Below, piece by piece: positions 7,393 to 15,320 of a stretch of 64,000 nucleotides of DNA. The position numbers and the translations under genes are program-made. The DNA is from Alphaproteobacteria bacterium (GTDB taxonomy: Bacteria; Myxococcota_A; UBA796; GCA-2862545). The notes beneath the pieces are model-generated. The model was not told the origin of the DNA. It saw only the letters and a program-made list of their open reading frames with translations, and did no database searches. The stretch lies in NCBI GenBank assembly GCA_020632925.1, contig JACKER010000032.1, forward strand, positions 14,510 to 78,509, in the 5' to 3' direction. The first letter of the stretch is position 1, and each line of letters starts with the position of its first letter.

Positions 7393-7880
7393 TCACGTGG
7401 TGGCTCTGGACGGCCTGCGTCCCGGTCCGCGAGACCTGCGACGCCTGGATCGACTGCGCCGCGTCCATCTCCGAGGAGGCGGAGATCGAGGCCGAGGCCC
7501 GCTACGGCAGCAACGGGAGCTGCTTCGCCGCGAGCGGACGGTCCGGCTGCGTTCGGTCCTGCGAGCAGGAGATGCTCGGCGTCTGGGCGCTGCACCGGGG
7601 AGAGTCCCCGGCGTGCGACCCGAACGAGCTCGGGCTCGGGCAGGGGCTGGACGCCGAGACCTGGGTCCAGGGCTTCGTCGACGCCTACTGCACGTCCTGG
7701 GAGGTGTGCAACGACTCCGGGTGCCCCGTCTTCGAGCCCGACGACATGCCTTGCCCGGACTTCGATCCCGCGCTTGGTGAGGCCTGCCTGGCGGAGGTCC
7801 CGTGGACGTGCAGCGGCGCCGCTCCGGAGGGGCAGTCCTTCCCCATCGTTCCGATCACCTGTGGCAGGGTATGCGGGTAG
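7389..7880 (+). CDS. Cys-rich lipoprotein, second of three tandem paralogues
   Basis: The 163-residue product begins at the GTG at 7389, which overlaps the stop of the previous gene as GTGA, so the two are translationally coupled. A short signal ends at a lipobox-like WTAC (Cys 9). The body repeats the pattern of the first paralogue: CDAWIDC, I-E-A-E-A-R-Y, GSCF, then ACDPNELG, and a C-terminal half with YCTSWEVC and an ending CGRVCG. Full-length conservation with the first copy suggests both are functional. Function unknown. Confidence 0.6.
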   Translation: MITWWLWTACVPVRETCDAWIDCAASISEEAEIEAEARYGSNGSCFAASGRSGCVRSCEQEMLGVWALHRGESPACDPNELGLGQGLDAETWVQGFVDAYCTSWEVCNDSGCPVFEPDDMPCPDFDPALGEACLAEVPWTCSGAAPEGQSFPIVPITCGRVCG

Positions 7881-7898
7881 GGGGCCGGGGAGTGCGCC

Positions 7899-8216
7899 AT
7901 GTGGATCTGGTTGGCGTTGGTGGGCTGCGAGCAGGGTGATCCGGTCTGTGATCAGTACGTCGAGTGCTCCCGCTCGCTGTCCGAGCAGGACGAGGCCGAG
8001 GCGGAGGCGCAGTACGGCCGGGGCGGGAGCTGCTTCGTGTCGGGCTCGGACACCTGCGGCGACGAGTGCGCCGAGCGGCTGACGCTGGCGTGGAACCAGT
8101 TCGGCTTCGCGGCCTGCGACCCTCGCGGCTCGGGTCTCGTGAACGGCGGCGGCGGGGGCTCGGGGGTCGATCCGGAGCCGCGCTCCACCAGCACGACGAC
8201 CACCTCTCCTCCGTAG
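7899..8216 (+). CDS. Short third Cys-rich lipoprotein paralogue, lacking the C-terminal half
   Basis: The 105-residue product has a lipobox (LVGC, Cys 10) and the N-terminal pattern of its two neighbours: CDQYVEC, A-E-A-E-A-Q-Y, GSCF and AACDPRG. After that, where the paralogues have a second Cys-rich half, the chain runs into a Gly-rich and then Ser/Thr/Pro-rich tail and stops. Either the gene was truncated and capped by new sequence, or the short form is a separate functional version. A GGGGAG-type ribosome site precedes the ATG. Confidence 0.55.
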   Translation: MWIWLALVGCEQGDPVCDQYVECSRSLSEQDEAEAEAQYGRGGSCFVSGSDTCGDECAERLTLAWNQFGFAACDPRGSGLVNGGGGGSGVDPEPRSTSTTTTSPP

Positions 8217-8220
8217 ACGG

Positions 8221-8694
8221 TCAGAGCACCAACCACAGGGCGGCGAGCAGGCCCACGGCCATGACGCTGACCGCCGCGACCAGCGCGGTGCCCACCGCCC
8301 ACGGCAGGGCGCTGCGGGCGGGGGCCTCCGGCGTCCACCCGACGTTGACCAGCGAGATCTCCTGGGTCGGGTGTGCCTCCTCGGGGATCTCTTCCCGCTC
8401 GGAGAGGTCGATCCGCTGCGGGGGCAGCGAGTTCCGCTCGGTCGCCGGCATGCCGGTCGCCTCGACGCCCAGCTGCGATCGCAGCGCGAAGAAGCGGTCG
8501 ATGGAAGGCCCATCGCCGTCGCCGGTCGGTGCCGGCGGGCTCCCGTGCTCCGAGCCGGGTCCGTCGGGACCGTCATCCACGAACGTGATCGGTGCTCCCT
8601 GGAGATCCATGAGGATCTGGTCGACGGCGTTCCCCTCCAGCGCCGACACCACGGAGTTCGGGAGCTGAGTCGAGACGTGCGGGTCACCAGCCAT
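8221..8694 (-). CDS. Tail-anchored protein of unknown function
   Basis: The 157-residue product has a soluble, acidic N-terminal region of about 125 residues and one hydrophobic segment at the extreme C-terminus (about 132-157), so it is probably inserted as a tail-anchored inner-membrane protein with its bulk in the cytoplasm. Residues 35-60 are rich in Gly, Asp and Pro and look disordered. The start at 8694 is set by GGGAGG seven bases upstream. The unrelated gene at 27450-27962 has the same overall plan. No family recognised. Confidence 0.55.
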   Translation of the reverse strand: MAGDPHVSTQLPNSVVSALEGNAVDQILMDLQGAPITFVDDGPDGPGSEHGSPPAPTGDGDGPSIDRFFALRSQLGVEATGMPATERNSLPPQRIDLSEREEIPEEAHPTQEISLVNVGWTPEAPARSALPWAVGTALVAAVSVMAVGLLAALWLVL

Positions 8695-8862
8695 GGTCAC
8701 CTCCCATCGCAACCTGCCGGGTTGGCCACCATCAGACCCTACCACCCCATAGGGGTCTCCCGGGTCCGGTACCGGTTACAATCACCACAAGCCGGGCTTA
8801 CAAGCCCTATCAGGGATTCCCCTACACGCGTTTCGGGGGGATCGTGACTCGGAGCGTTACCG
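8695..8862 (-). promoter_or_regulatory. Intergenic region with three palindromes
   Basis: This 168-base gap between the barrel gene and the tail-anchored gene holds three perfect palindromes: CCGGTACCGG at 8766-8775, GGGCTT-AC-AAGCCC at 8794-8807, and CCCT-ATC-AGGG at 8805-8815. None is followed by a T-run on the minus strand, so they resemble operators or a factor-dependent end of the export operon rather than an intrinsic terminator. The minus strand also has TAGGGT about 50 bases before the start at 8694, a possible -10 element. Confidence 0.35.
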
Positions 8863-10200
8863 TCAGAACCACACCCGCATGTTCATGAACACGGTGTGGG
8901 GGTAGAGCCCGAACTCGCTGTTCACCGAGGCCGCGAGCGCGTCCTGGGTGGGCGGGACCAGCGCGAACGTCGTGGGATCGAGCCCCAGCGGCACCTCGTC
9001 GGGCCGTGCGCCGATCGAGAGGAACCCCCCGATGCCGACGGTCGCGTCGTCCGACACCGACACGGACAGCGCGGGCGCCACCAGGGCGGACGGGTCGAGC
9101 AGGTTGGCGATCACCGCCGCCGAGCCCGTCACCAGCGGCGTGATCTCCTGGTTGACGGACAGCGCGGCATAGAGCTGCCCCATCGTCCACAGCTCGCCGC
9201 GCGAGAAGCGGGGTCCGGTCGCGAAGTCCAGGTAGTCCGCGGGATCGGCGGCGCCGTTGGTCTGCACGTAGACCTCGGCCGCCAGGCTGGTCGTGGTCGT
9301 CGGGCGGCCGTCCGCGCCGACCACCGCGCGCACGAAGGGGTCCTGCTCGACGGCCTCCTCGTCGGGCAGCGTGACCGTGGCCTCGCCGTGTAGCCCGACC
9401 ACCCCGATCGAGCTGATCACCCCGGCGCCGCCGACGAGATCGCCGCGGACCACCGCCGCGAGCCCCACGAGGTCGGTCAGGCCGACGGTGCCCTGGCCGG
9501 CGGCGGCGAGCACGACGTCGGTGAGGTCCACCGGCTCGGCGTCGGGGTGGGTCGGGGGCAGGGGACCCGCCCAGGCACCGACCGCGGTGAGCTTGCCGGT
9601 CGCCCCGAGGAAGACGTCGACCCGGGCGGCGTCGATGCCAGGCTTGTACTCCGTGTCGATCGTTGCGGCCGAGAACGGGTTCACCACGTCCATCGGGGTG
9701 AACACGTACCCGGTGCCGAAGGAGACGGGCTGCCGGCCCAGCGCGACCCGCGCCCCCCTCGGGGACCAGGCGAGCACGAGCCGATCGGTGCGCCCGCGCA
9801 CGGTCAGCGCGTCGCCCGTGTCCGCGGTCCAGGTGAGGTCGACGAGCTCGGGCGCCGACAGCCCCACGCCGGCGGAGGCGCCGCCTCCGAGGGGAGACGC
9901 GCTGGTGGCGCTCGTGAGGACCGCGAGCTCGTGGTGGGCCTGGAACGAGAACGGGCCGCGCGACAGATCGAGCCGGAGGCGCGCAGCACCGATGCCCGTG
10001 CCCGTGGGGTTCGCGCCGAGCCCGCTGGCGTCGAGCAGATCCTGCGGGTCGTACCCCTCGGGGAGGAAGGGCTCGAGCTCGGCGGGGATGTCGGGCGCCG
10101 TGATCCAGGGGGAGGGGAAGCTCGTGACGAGGAAGGTCTTCACGTCGAGGTGGAGCGCGACCTCGACCGCCGGCGAAGGCGCAGCCGCGTCCGGGGTCAC
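8863..10200 (-). CDS. Predicted outer-membrane beta-barrel protein of the export operon
   Basis: The 445-residue product is rich in alternating hydrophobic and polar residues and ends MNMRVWF; a terminal Phe is typical of outer-membrane barrels recognised by BamA. Its start (GTG at 10200) overlaps the stop of the ABC ATPase as GTGA. A classical signal peptide is not obvious at this start, so export may depend on an internal hydrophobic stretch near residues 10-35, or the annotated start may be too short. Position in the operon suggests an outer-membrane partner or cargo of the MacB-like transporter. I cannot assign a family. Confidence 0.65.
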   Translation of the reverse strand: MTPDAAAPSPAVEVALHLDVKTFLVTSFPSPWITAPDIPAELEPFLPEGYDPQDLLDASGLGANPTGTGIGAARLRLDLSRGPFSFQAHHELAVLTSATSASPLGGGASAGVGLSAPELVDLTWTADTGDALTVRGRTDRLVLAWSPRGARVALGRQPVSFGTGYVFTPMDVVNPFSAATIDTEYKPGIDAARVDVFLGATGKLTAVGAWAGPLPPTHPDAEPVDLTDVVLAAAGQGTVGLTDLVGLAAVVRGDLVGGAGVISSIGVVGLHGEATVTLPDEEAVEQDPFVRAVVGADGRPTTTTSLAAEVYVQTNGAADPADYLDFATGPRFSRGELWTMGQLYAALSVNQEITPLVTGSAAVIANLLDPSALVAPALSVSVSDDATVGIGGFLSIGARPDEVPLGLDPTTFALVPPTQDALAASVNSEFGLYPHTVFMNMRVWF

Positions 10201-10880
10201 TTTCGGAGGTCCTCCGCGACCTTGCCGTCCACCATCCGCACGACGCGGTGCGCCGCCTCCATGACCCTGGGGTCGTGGGTCGCGAACAGGAAGGTGATGC
10301 CGTGCTCGTGGTTGAGCTTCTCCATGAGCTCGATCAGCCCCTGCGCGGTCGCGCTGTCGAGGTTCGCCGTCGGCTCGTCGGCGAGGACCAGCGCTGGCTT
10401 GCCGGCGATGGCGCGGGCCACCGCGACGCGCTGCTGCTGACCGCCCGAGAGCTCGCCCGGGCGGCGGTCCTCCATCCCCGCGAGCCCGACCTGGGCCAGC
10501 GTCTCGCGGACCCGCTTGCGGCGCTCGTCCCTGGCCATCCCCTGGAGCTGGAGCACGAACTCCGCGTTCTCCAGCGCCGAGAGCACCGGGATGAGGTTGT
10601 AGCTCTGGAAGATGAAGCCCAGACGGTGCAGCCGCAGGTCGGAGAGCTGGCTCGACGAGAGCGACGCCAGGTCCTTGCCGTCGACCAGCAGCTTGCCGGA
10701 GGTGGGGCGGTCGAGGGCGCCGATCATGTTCAACAGCGTGGTCTTGCCGGAGCCGGACGGCCCCATGAGCGCGGTGAACTCGCCGGGCTCGATGGTCAGG
10801 TCGACGCCGCGGAGCGCTTTGACGGTGACCGCGCCCTGCTGGTACTCGCGGTGCAGGTCGGAGACGTGGACGATGGACAT
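10197..10880 (-). CDS. ABC transporter ATPase, LolD/MacB type
   Basis: The 227-residue product has every ATPase motif: Walker A GPSGSGKT at 40-47, Q-loop Q92, signature LSGGQ at 144-148, Walker B LVLADE at 164-169 and the switch H202. The sequence class is that of LolD and MacB, which power mechanotransmission rather than substrate translocation through the membrane. It would pair with the two FtsX-like permeases encoded just upstream. The ATG at 10880 follows a 26-base gap after the permease gene. Confidence 0.93.
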   Translation of the reverse strand: MSIVHVSDLHREYQQGAVTVKALRGVDLTIEPGEFTALMGPSGSGKTTLLNMIGALDRPTSGKLLVDGKDLASLSSSQLSDLRLHRLGFIFQSYNLIPVLSALENAEFVLQLQGMARDERRKRVRETLAQVGLAGMEDRRPGELSGGQQQRVAVARAIAGKPALVLADEPTANLDSATAQGLIELMEKLNHEHGITFLFATHDPRVMEAAHRVVRMVDGKVAEDLRK

Positions 10881-10906
10881 GCGGACCTCGGTGGGAGCGC
10901 GTTGCG

Positions 10907-12136
10907 TCAGGTGTGACGCATCGCCTCGACGGGTTGGAGCCGGGCGACCTGGACGGCAGGGTAGATCGCGGCGGCGGCGGTCATGAAGGTGGCGGCGATC
11001 GTGTAGGTCGTCATGCGCAGGGGGTTGAAGCGCCCCTTGATGACGCTCGAGAGCACGACGCCGGCGGTCTCGTAGGTGTCGCCCATGTACGCCGAATAGT
11101 CGAGGCCGTAGTGGACCAGCGGCCAGGACAGCGCGGTGCCGACGACCAGCCCGAGGCCCGCGCCCATCAGCCCGAGCAGCAGGCCCTCGGTGAGGATGAG
11201 CCGGGCGAGCTGCTGGGGCCGCAGCCCGAGCGCGAGCATGACGCCGAACTCGCGGGTGCGTTCGAGCGCCGCCATCAGCACCGTGTTCAGCGCGCCCATC
11301 GCGACGATCGCGCCGAGCAGGAAGAGCATCACGTCGCCGCTGGTCTTGTCGACCTCGATCAGCGCGAAGAGCTCGGGCAGCGCCTGCTTCCAGTCGAGGA
11401 CCTCGATCCCGTCGATGTCCGCCAGCAGCGTGCGCGCCTCGGCCGCGGCGGCGGGGGAGCGGTTGGGGTCGGGGAGGTGGACGGTGACCTGGTTGGCGAC
11501 GTCGGGCTGGCCGAAGGCCTCCTGCGCGGCCGGCAGATCGACGAAGGCCACGAAGCCGTCGAGGTCGGCGTTCCCCATCCGGAAGATGCCGATCACGCGG
11601 AACAGGCGGCTCGAGACCTCGGTGGCCCCGCCGTGCTGGCCCATGTAGACGACCTTGTCGCCGAACCCGACCTGCAGCGCATCGGCCATGTCGCGCCCGA
11701 TCACGATGCCGCGGGCGTCGCCGGTGAGCCAGGTCCCCTGGACCACGTGCTCGTCGATCTCCTGCAGCTTGGCCTCGGCGGCGCCGTCGATGCCCGAGAC
11801 CGCGGCGCCCACGCTGCCGCGCGGGGAGGTGATGAGCCCGCCGAGCACGAGACGCGGCGCGATCGTACCCTCCGGAAAGGCCTTCGCCAGGCGCTGCGAG
11901 ATCTCGGCGGTCCGGGTCAGGACGAGGTCGCCGTCCTTCTCCTCCTGGTACCCCTTCGCCTGGACGACGACGTGACCCGCCATCGAGCTGACGCCGGTGC
12001 GGATGAGGTCCGCGTACGACCCCGTCTGCAGCGTGATCGTGAGGTGCACCATCGCCAGACCGAACGTGATCGCGAGGACCGTGATCAGGGTGCGGCGCGT
12101 GTTGCGGAACAGGTTGCGCATCGCGAGGACGACCAT
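10907..12136 (-). CDS. FtsX/MacB-type ABC permease (second of pair)
   Basis: The 409-residue product has the LolC/LolE/MacB topology: one transmembrane helix near residues 15-38, a large periplasmic domain of about 220 residues, and three C-terminal helices with the FtsX-type motif L-E-R-T-R-E-F-G-V-M-L-A-L-G following the second helix. It ends QPVEAMRH, the usual end of this family. With its sister gene it should form a heterodimer like LolCE, which extracts lipoproteins or other amphiphiles from the inner membrane. GTG start, three bases after the sister gene. Confidence 0.9.
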   Translation of the reverse strand: MVVLAMRNLFRNTRRTLITVLAITFGLAMVHLTITLQTGSYADLIRTGVSSMAGHVVVQAKGYQEEKDGDLVLTRTAEISQRLAKAFPEGTIAPRLVLGGLITSPRGSVGAAVSGIDGAAEAKLQEIDEHVVQGTWLTGDARGIVIGRDMADALQVGFGDKVVYMGQHGGATEVSSRLFRVIGIFRMGNADLDGFVAFVDLPAAQEAFGQPDVANQVTVHLPDPNRSPAAAAEARTLLADIDGIEVLDWKQALPELFALIEVDKTSGDVMLFLLGAIVAMGALNTVLMAALERTREFGVMLALGLRPQQLARLILTEGLLLGLMGAGLGLVVGTALSWPLVHYGLDYSAYMGDTYETAGVVLSSVIKGRFNPLRMTTYTIAATFMTAAAAIYPAVQVARLQPVEAMRHT

Positions 12137-12139
12137 CGT

Positions 12140-13369
12140 TCACTCCGCCCGCAGGGACTCGACGGGGTCGAGCCGCGCCGCGCGAATCGCAGGCCACAGG
12201 GAGGACGCCAGGCTCACGAAGAACACCGCGCCGACGACCTGCGCGACGCCCTCCCAGCGGACGACGCCCTTGATCACGGGGTCGAGCACCACGCCGGAGA
12301 AGCTGATGCCCTCCTTGGCGCTGGCCGACAGGTCGATGCCGCGCAGGACGAGGAAGGCGTCGAGGCCGCCGCCCAGCGCGAGCCCGATGGACACCGCGAG
12401 CGAGGCGAGCAGCACGCTCTCGACCAGGATCAGCCCGACCATGCGCGTGGGACGCAGCCCCAGCGCCTTGAGCACCCCGAGCTCGCGGGTGCGCTCGAAG
12501 ACCGACATCATCATGGTGTTGAGGATGCCGAGCCCCGCGGCGCCGAACACGATGCCGAGCACGATCACGGACGAGAAGTCCCGCATGCTCATCATCTGCG
12601 CGGACTGGGGCGAGGCCTCCCACCAGGTCTGCACCTCGACCGTGTCCGACGCGATGTCCGCGCGCAGGCGCTCGGCGTAGGGCGCGATGTCGGTGGCGTC
12701 GTCGGTGAGGATGGTGATGTTGTGCAGCTGGTCGGGGAGCACGAGCAGGTCCTGCAGGTCCGCGACCGAGACGAAGGCGCCGGACCGGTCGATCTGCGCG
12801 CTGCCGGTCTTCACGATTCCGGTCACGGTGTACAGCGCGTTGCCGAGCGAGCCGTCGGAGGCCTGGGTCACCGCGACCACGCTGTCCCCGAGGCCCACGC
12901 CGAGCTCGTCCGCCAGCCGCAGCCCGAGCACGATGCCGCCGGTCTCGCCTGGTGGGAGGAAGGTGCCCTCGACGACCCGCTTGCCGATGGGCGTGACCTT
13001 GGGCTCGCGCTCGGGATCGACGCCGAGCAACAGCGCGCCCGAGCTCTTCGTCTCCGACCCGAGCAGCGCGAAGCCCTGGAGCCGTGGCGCGGCGGCCACC
13101 GTCCCGGGCTCACCGTCGATGCGGGTCAGGATCTCGGCCGGGAGCGTGTCGTTCATGACGCGCTTCTTCGGGTAGTCGGGGTGGTGGACCTGCACGTGGC
13201 CGAGCTGCTGCTCGATCATCACGTCGAAGATCGCCTCGAACATCCCGTCGTTGAAGGCCAGCGTCGCCATGCACAGCGCGACGCCGACGGCCATGGCGGT
13301 CGCCGTGATGAGGCTCCGCCGCTTGTGACGCCACAGGTTGCGCCACGCCACCGTGAGCAGGAACGACAC
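12140..13369 (-). CDS. FtsX/MacB-type ABC permease (first of pair)
   Basis: The 409-residue product has the same four-helix FtsX plan as the next gene and the same length. It contains FERTRELGVLKALGLRP after the second helix and ends DPVESLRAE. The periplasmic domain differs enough that the two are paralogues forming a heterodimer rather than recent copies. The GTG start lies four bases after the stop of the LolA-like gene, so the operon is tightly coupled. Likely role is export or extraction of an envelope component to the LolA-like carrier and barrel. Confidence 0.9.
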   Translation of the reverse strand: MSFLLTVAWRNLWRHKRRSLITATAMAVGVALCMATLAFNDGMFEAIFDVMIEQQLGHVQVHHPDYPKKRVMNDTLPAEILTRIDGEPGTVAAAPRLQGFALLGSETKSSGALLLGVDPEREPKVTPIGKRVVEGTFLPPGETGGIVLGLRLADELGVGLGDSVVAVTQASDGSLGNALYTVTGIVKTGSAQIDRSGAFVSVADLQDLLVLPDQLHNITILTDDATDIAPYAERLRADIASDTVEVQTWWEASPQSAQMMSMRDFSSVIVLGIVFGAAGLGILNTMMMSVFERTRELGVLKALGLRPTRMVGLILVESVLLASLAVSIGLALGGGLDAFLVLRGIDLSASAKEGISFSGVVLDPVIKGVVRWEGVAQVVGAVFFVSLASSLWPAIRAARLDPVESLRAE

Positions 13370-13373
13370 CGGA

Positions 13374-14096
13374 TCACCGCTGCTGGAGGCTCTGCAGGTT
13401 GAAGAAGCCGTCGTCGAGCTGAACGGTCAGGTCGAGCGACTCGAACGTGAGCTCGGTGAACTCACCGGGCTTGTCGTGCGGCGTGAGCATCATGTGGAAG
13501 GGCATCTTCCGGCCGTTCCCGACATCGCGCACGTCGGAGTAGTCCATGGTCCGGACGAGCTCGCCCTTCTCGTCCCAGTACTCCACCTTCACCGGGACCT
13601 TGTCGGGCGTGACGGTCGCGGCGACCTTGCCCCACACGACCGGGGCCTCGGGCTTGGGCACGCAGCTCACGACGTAGTTGCCGCCGGAGTCGTCGGGGCG
13701 TCCCGTGATCTCGCAGGTGAAGTCCTCGGACAGCCGCGACTCCTTCACGAGGTCGTCGTTCGAGAAGTGGCTGCCCATCCAGCTGCCCGACATCATGCCG
13801 GGCGGCACCTTCATCGTGCGGTCGACCTTCGGGAGGTAGTTCCAGAGGTTGTCGTCGACCTTGAGCGTCGTGACGCCGGCGTCCTTCGCGGGCTCGAGGA
13901 TGCGGACGAGCGTGCGCTCGGTGCCCTTGGCCCAGGCCTGCATCTTCATGGTCCGCTCGTACCGGTCGGTCTTCACGTGCATCTGGATGACCGCCACCGA
14001 CTGGTCGCCGCGCCCGGCGTCGTCGGTCGCGAGCAGCAGCTCCTCGATGGTCGGATCGGCGGCCCAGGCCATCGCCGCCAGCAACAGCATCATCAT
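13374..14096 (-). CDS. LolA-like outer-membrane lipoprotein-sorting protein
   Basis: The 240-residue product has a signal peptide (cleavage near AWA/AD, residue 13) and a beta-rich body of the kind annotated as outer-membrane lipoprotein-sorting protein, a LolA/LolB-like half-barrel. Typical segments are RTLVRILEPAKDAG near 61-74, NLWNYLPKVDR near 83-93 and a C-terminal FESLDLTVQLDDGFF. It would carry a lipophilic substrate across the periplasm. It overlaps the upstream regulator gene as ATGA and precedes the two permease genes, which fits a Lol-like export route dedicated to some special cargo. Confidence 0.85.
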   Translation of the reverse strand: MMMLLLAAMAWAADPTIEELLLATDDAGRGDQSVAVIQMHVKTDRYERTMKMQAWAKGTERTLVRILEPAKDAGVTTLKVDDNLWNYLPKVDRTMKVPPGMMSGSWMGSHFSNDDLVKESRLSEDFTCEITGRPDDSGGNYVVSCVPKPEAPVVWGKVAATVTPDKVPVKVEYWDEKGELVRTMDYSDVRDVGNGRKMPFHMMLTPHDKPGEFTELTFESLDLTVQLDDGFFNLQSLQQR

Positions 14097-14575
14097 CCCA
14101 GCCTCCTGCGAGCGCTCTGCGGGTTCCGGGCTTCGTAGCGCCTCGCGAAGTCCGTCATCTCGTCGGCCATCTCCTGGTAGAACCCGCGGAGGTCCTCCAG
14201 GCGTTCACCCTCGTCCGATCCACCCTTCACGAGGTCCAGCCCCTGGTCGGCCAGGTCCACGAAGAGATGGGCCAGCGCGATCTGCTCGCGCATCACCTCG
14301 GTCCAGTTGCCGATCGGCATGCGGTACGTCGTGGAGCGGCCCTTGCCGGGCACGCGCGTCAGGAGCCCCAGCTGCTCGAGCTGGCGCGTGAGCATGCTCG
14401 CCGACGCCTTGCTGATGCCGAGGCCGTCGGCGATCTCGGAGAGGGACTGCTCGGGTGGATCGCAGATCAGCATGTGACCCAGGATCCGCCCCATGGTCAC
14501 GGAGCCGCCGGACCGCACCATGAGGATGCCCATCTGGTCGACGAAGTGCCTGCGTCGGATGTCCTGCTCGTCCAT
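14093..14575 (-). CDS. GbsR/MarR-family transcriptional regulator of the export operon
   Basis: The 160-residue product is a winged-helix protein of the GbsR branch of the MarR superfamily. The recognition region is SLSEIADGLGISKASASMLT near residues 44-63, followed by a wing with GKGRSTTYRMP, and a helical dimerisation tail. GbsR-like proteins usually repress neighbouring genes and respond to a small ligand. It is the first gene of the export operon, and nested palindromes lie immediately before its start, so autoregulation is likely. Confidence 0.85.
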   Translation of the reverse strand: MDEQDIRRRHFVDQMGILMVRSGGSVTMGRILGHMLICDPPEQSLSEIADGLGISKASASMLTRQLEQLGLLTRVPGKGRSTTYRMPIGNWTEVMREQIALAHLFVDLADQGLDLVKGGSDEGERLEDLRGFYQEMADEMTDFARRYEARNPQSARRRLG

Positions 14576-14579
14576 GGTT

Positions 14580-14609
14580 CGTTCCGAACGTTCAAGAAGT
14601 CTTGAACGT
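14580..14609 (-). promoter_or_regulatory. Nested palindromic operator upstream of the GbsR-like gene
   Basis: ACGTTCAAG (14588-14596) and CTTGAACGT (14601-14609) are perfect inverted 9-mers separated by AAGT. Overlapping them, CGTTC-C-GAACG forms a second perfect palindrome at 14580-14590. Both use the half-site GAACG. They end four bases before the start codon at 14575, so a bound dimer would block transcription of the operon. The GbsR-like protein is the obvious candidate. Confidence 0.65.
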
Positions 14610-14661
14610 CACGAACGATGTGTACCGCCATCGAGAGGGAGCGTCAAGCGACGGCGGCCCT

Positions 14662-15192
14662 TCAGGGCTCGAGAGAGCGGAGGAACTCGGGAGAGGCGCC
14701 TTTGTACCGTCCGACTTCGCCGTCGATCAGGACGGGTCGCAGGACGATGGAGGGTCGGATCGCGATCGCCCCGCCGATCAGGAGGACGAACCCCACCATC
14801 GCGACGACGAGCTCCTCGACGGTCATTCCGCCGACCATGGCCACCAGCCCCGCCACGAGCAGCCCACCGCCGATCAGCTGGTACGTCCGGCGCTGCTGCT
14901 CGTGCTCGGCGCACAGCCCCACGTCGATCTTCGCCGTCTTGCGGGTGGCCAGCATGGTCCCGATGTAGACCGGCCAGCAGACGATGATCGTGAGCGGCAC
15001 CCAGCGCGGGTTCCACTGGACCTGGCGGGTGTGGCGCACCGTGGAGGGCGCGTTGCACTTCACGCAGCGGTCGGGGAGCGGTGGCCCGGACACGTCGATC
15101 ACGAGCAGCTCGCCGTCGACGTGGAACGCGCCCGCGCCGGCGGAGGCGTTGGTGGTGGCGGTCGGTGGGGCGAAGGGATTGTCGGCCGGCAT
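14662..15192 (-). CDS. Membrane protein with N-terminal Cys pair
   Basis: The 176-residue product has a short Ala/Thr-rich start, then a segment with C-V-K-C (about 43-46) followed by basic residues, and further on a Cys near LCAEHE. Three or four hydrophobic segments follow (about 66-82, 106-124, 127-145). The Cys pairs may bind zinc on the cytoplasmic face. This layout recalls many uncharacterised zinc-ribbon membrane proteins. A TAGGCC hexamer six bases upstream of the ATG and no ribosome site suggest a leaderless transcript. Function unknown. Confidence 0.6.
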   Translation of the reverse strand: MPADNPFAPPTATTNASAGAGAFHVDGELLVIDVSGPPLPDRCVKCNAPSTVRHTRQVQWNPRWVPLTIIVCWPVYIGTMLATRKTAKIDVGLCAEHEQQRRTYQLIGGGLLVAGLVAMVGGMTVEELVVAMVGFVLLIGGAIAIRPSIVLRPVLIDGEVGRYKGASPEFLRSLEP

Positions 15193-15198
15193 CCGTCG

Positions 15199-15204
15199 GG
15201 CCTA
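15199..15204 (-). promoter_or_regulatory. -10-like hexamer TAGGCC, six bases before a start codon
   Basis: On the minus strand TAGGCC is followed by CGACGG and then the ATG at 15192. The spacing equals that of the plus-strand leaderless-type genes. Confidence 0.4.
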
Positions 15205-15320
15205 TGGCAGCGGCATCGGACCTGCAAGCTCGGGAATGTTCGGGTGGTGGTGGGTCCGACAGATCGGTACCTGCCGTTCCGGCGGGAGGTGATAAGGTGC
15301 GCCGCTCGGAGGGCGTCGGG

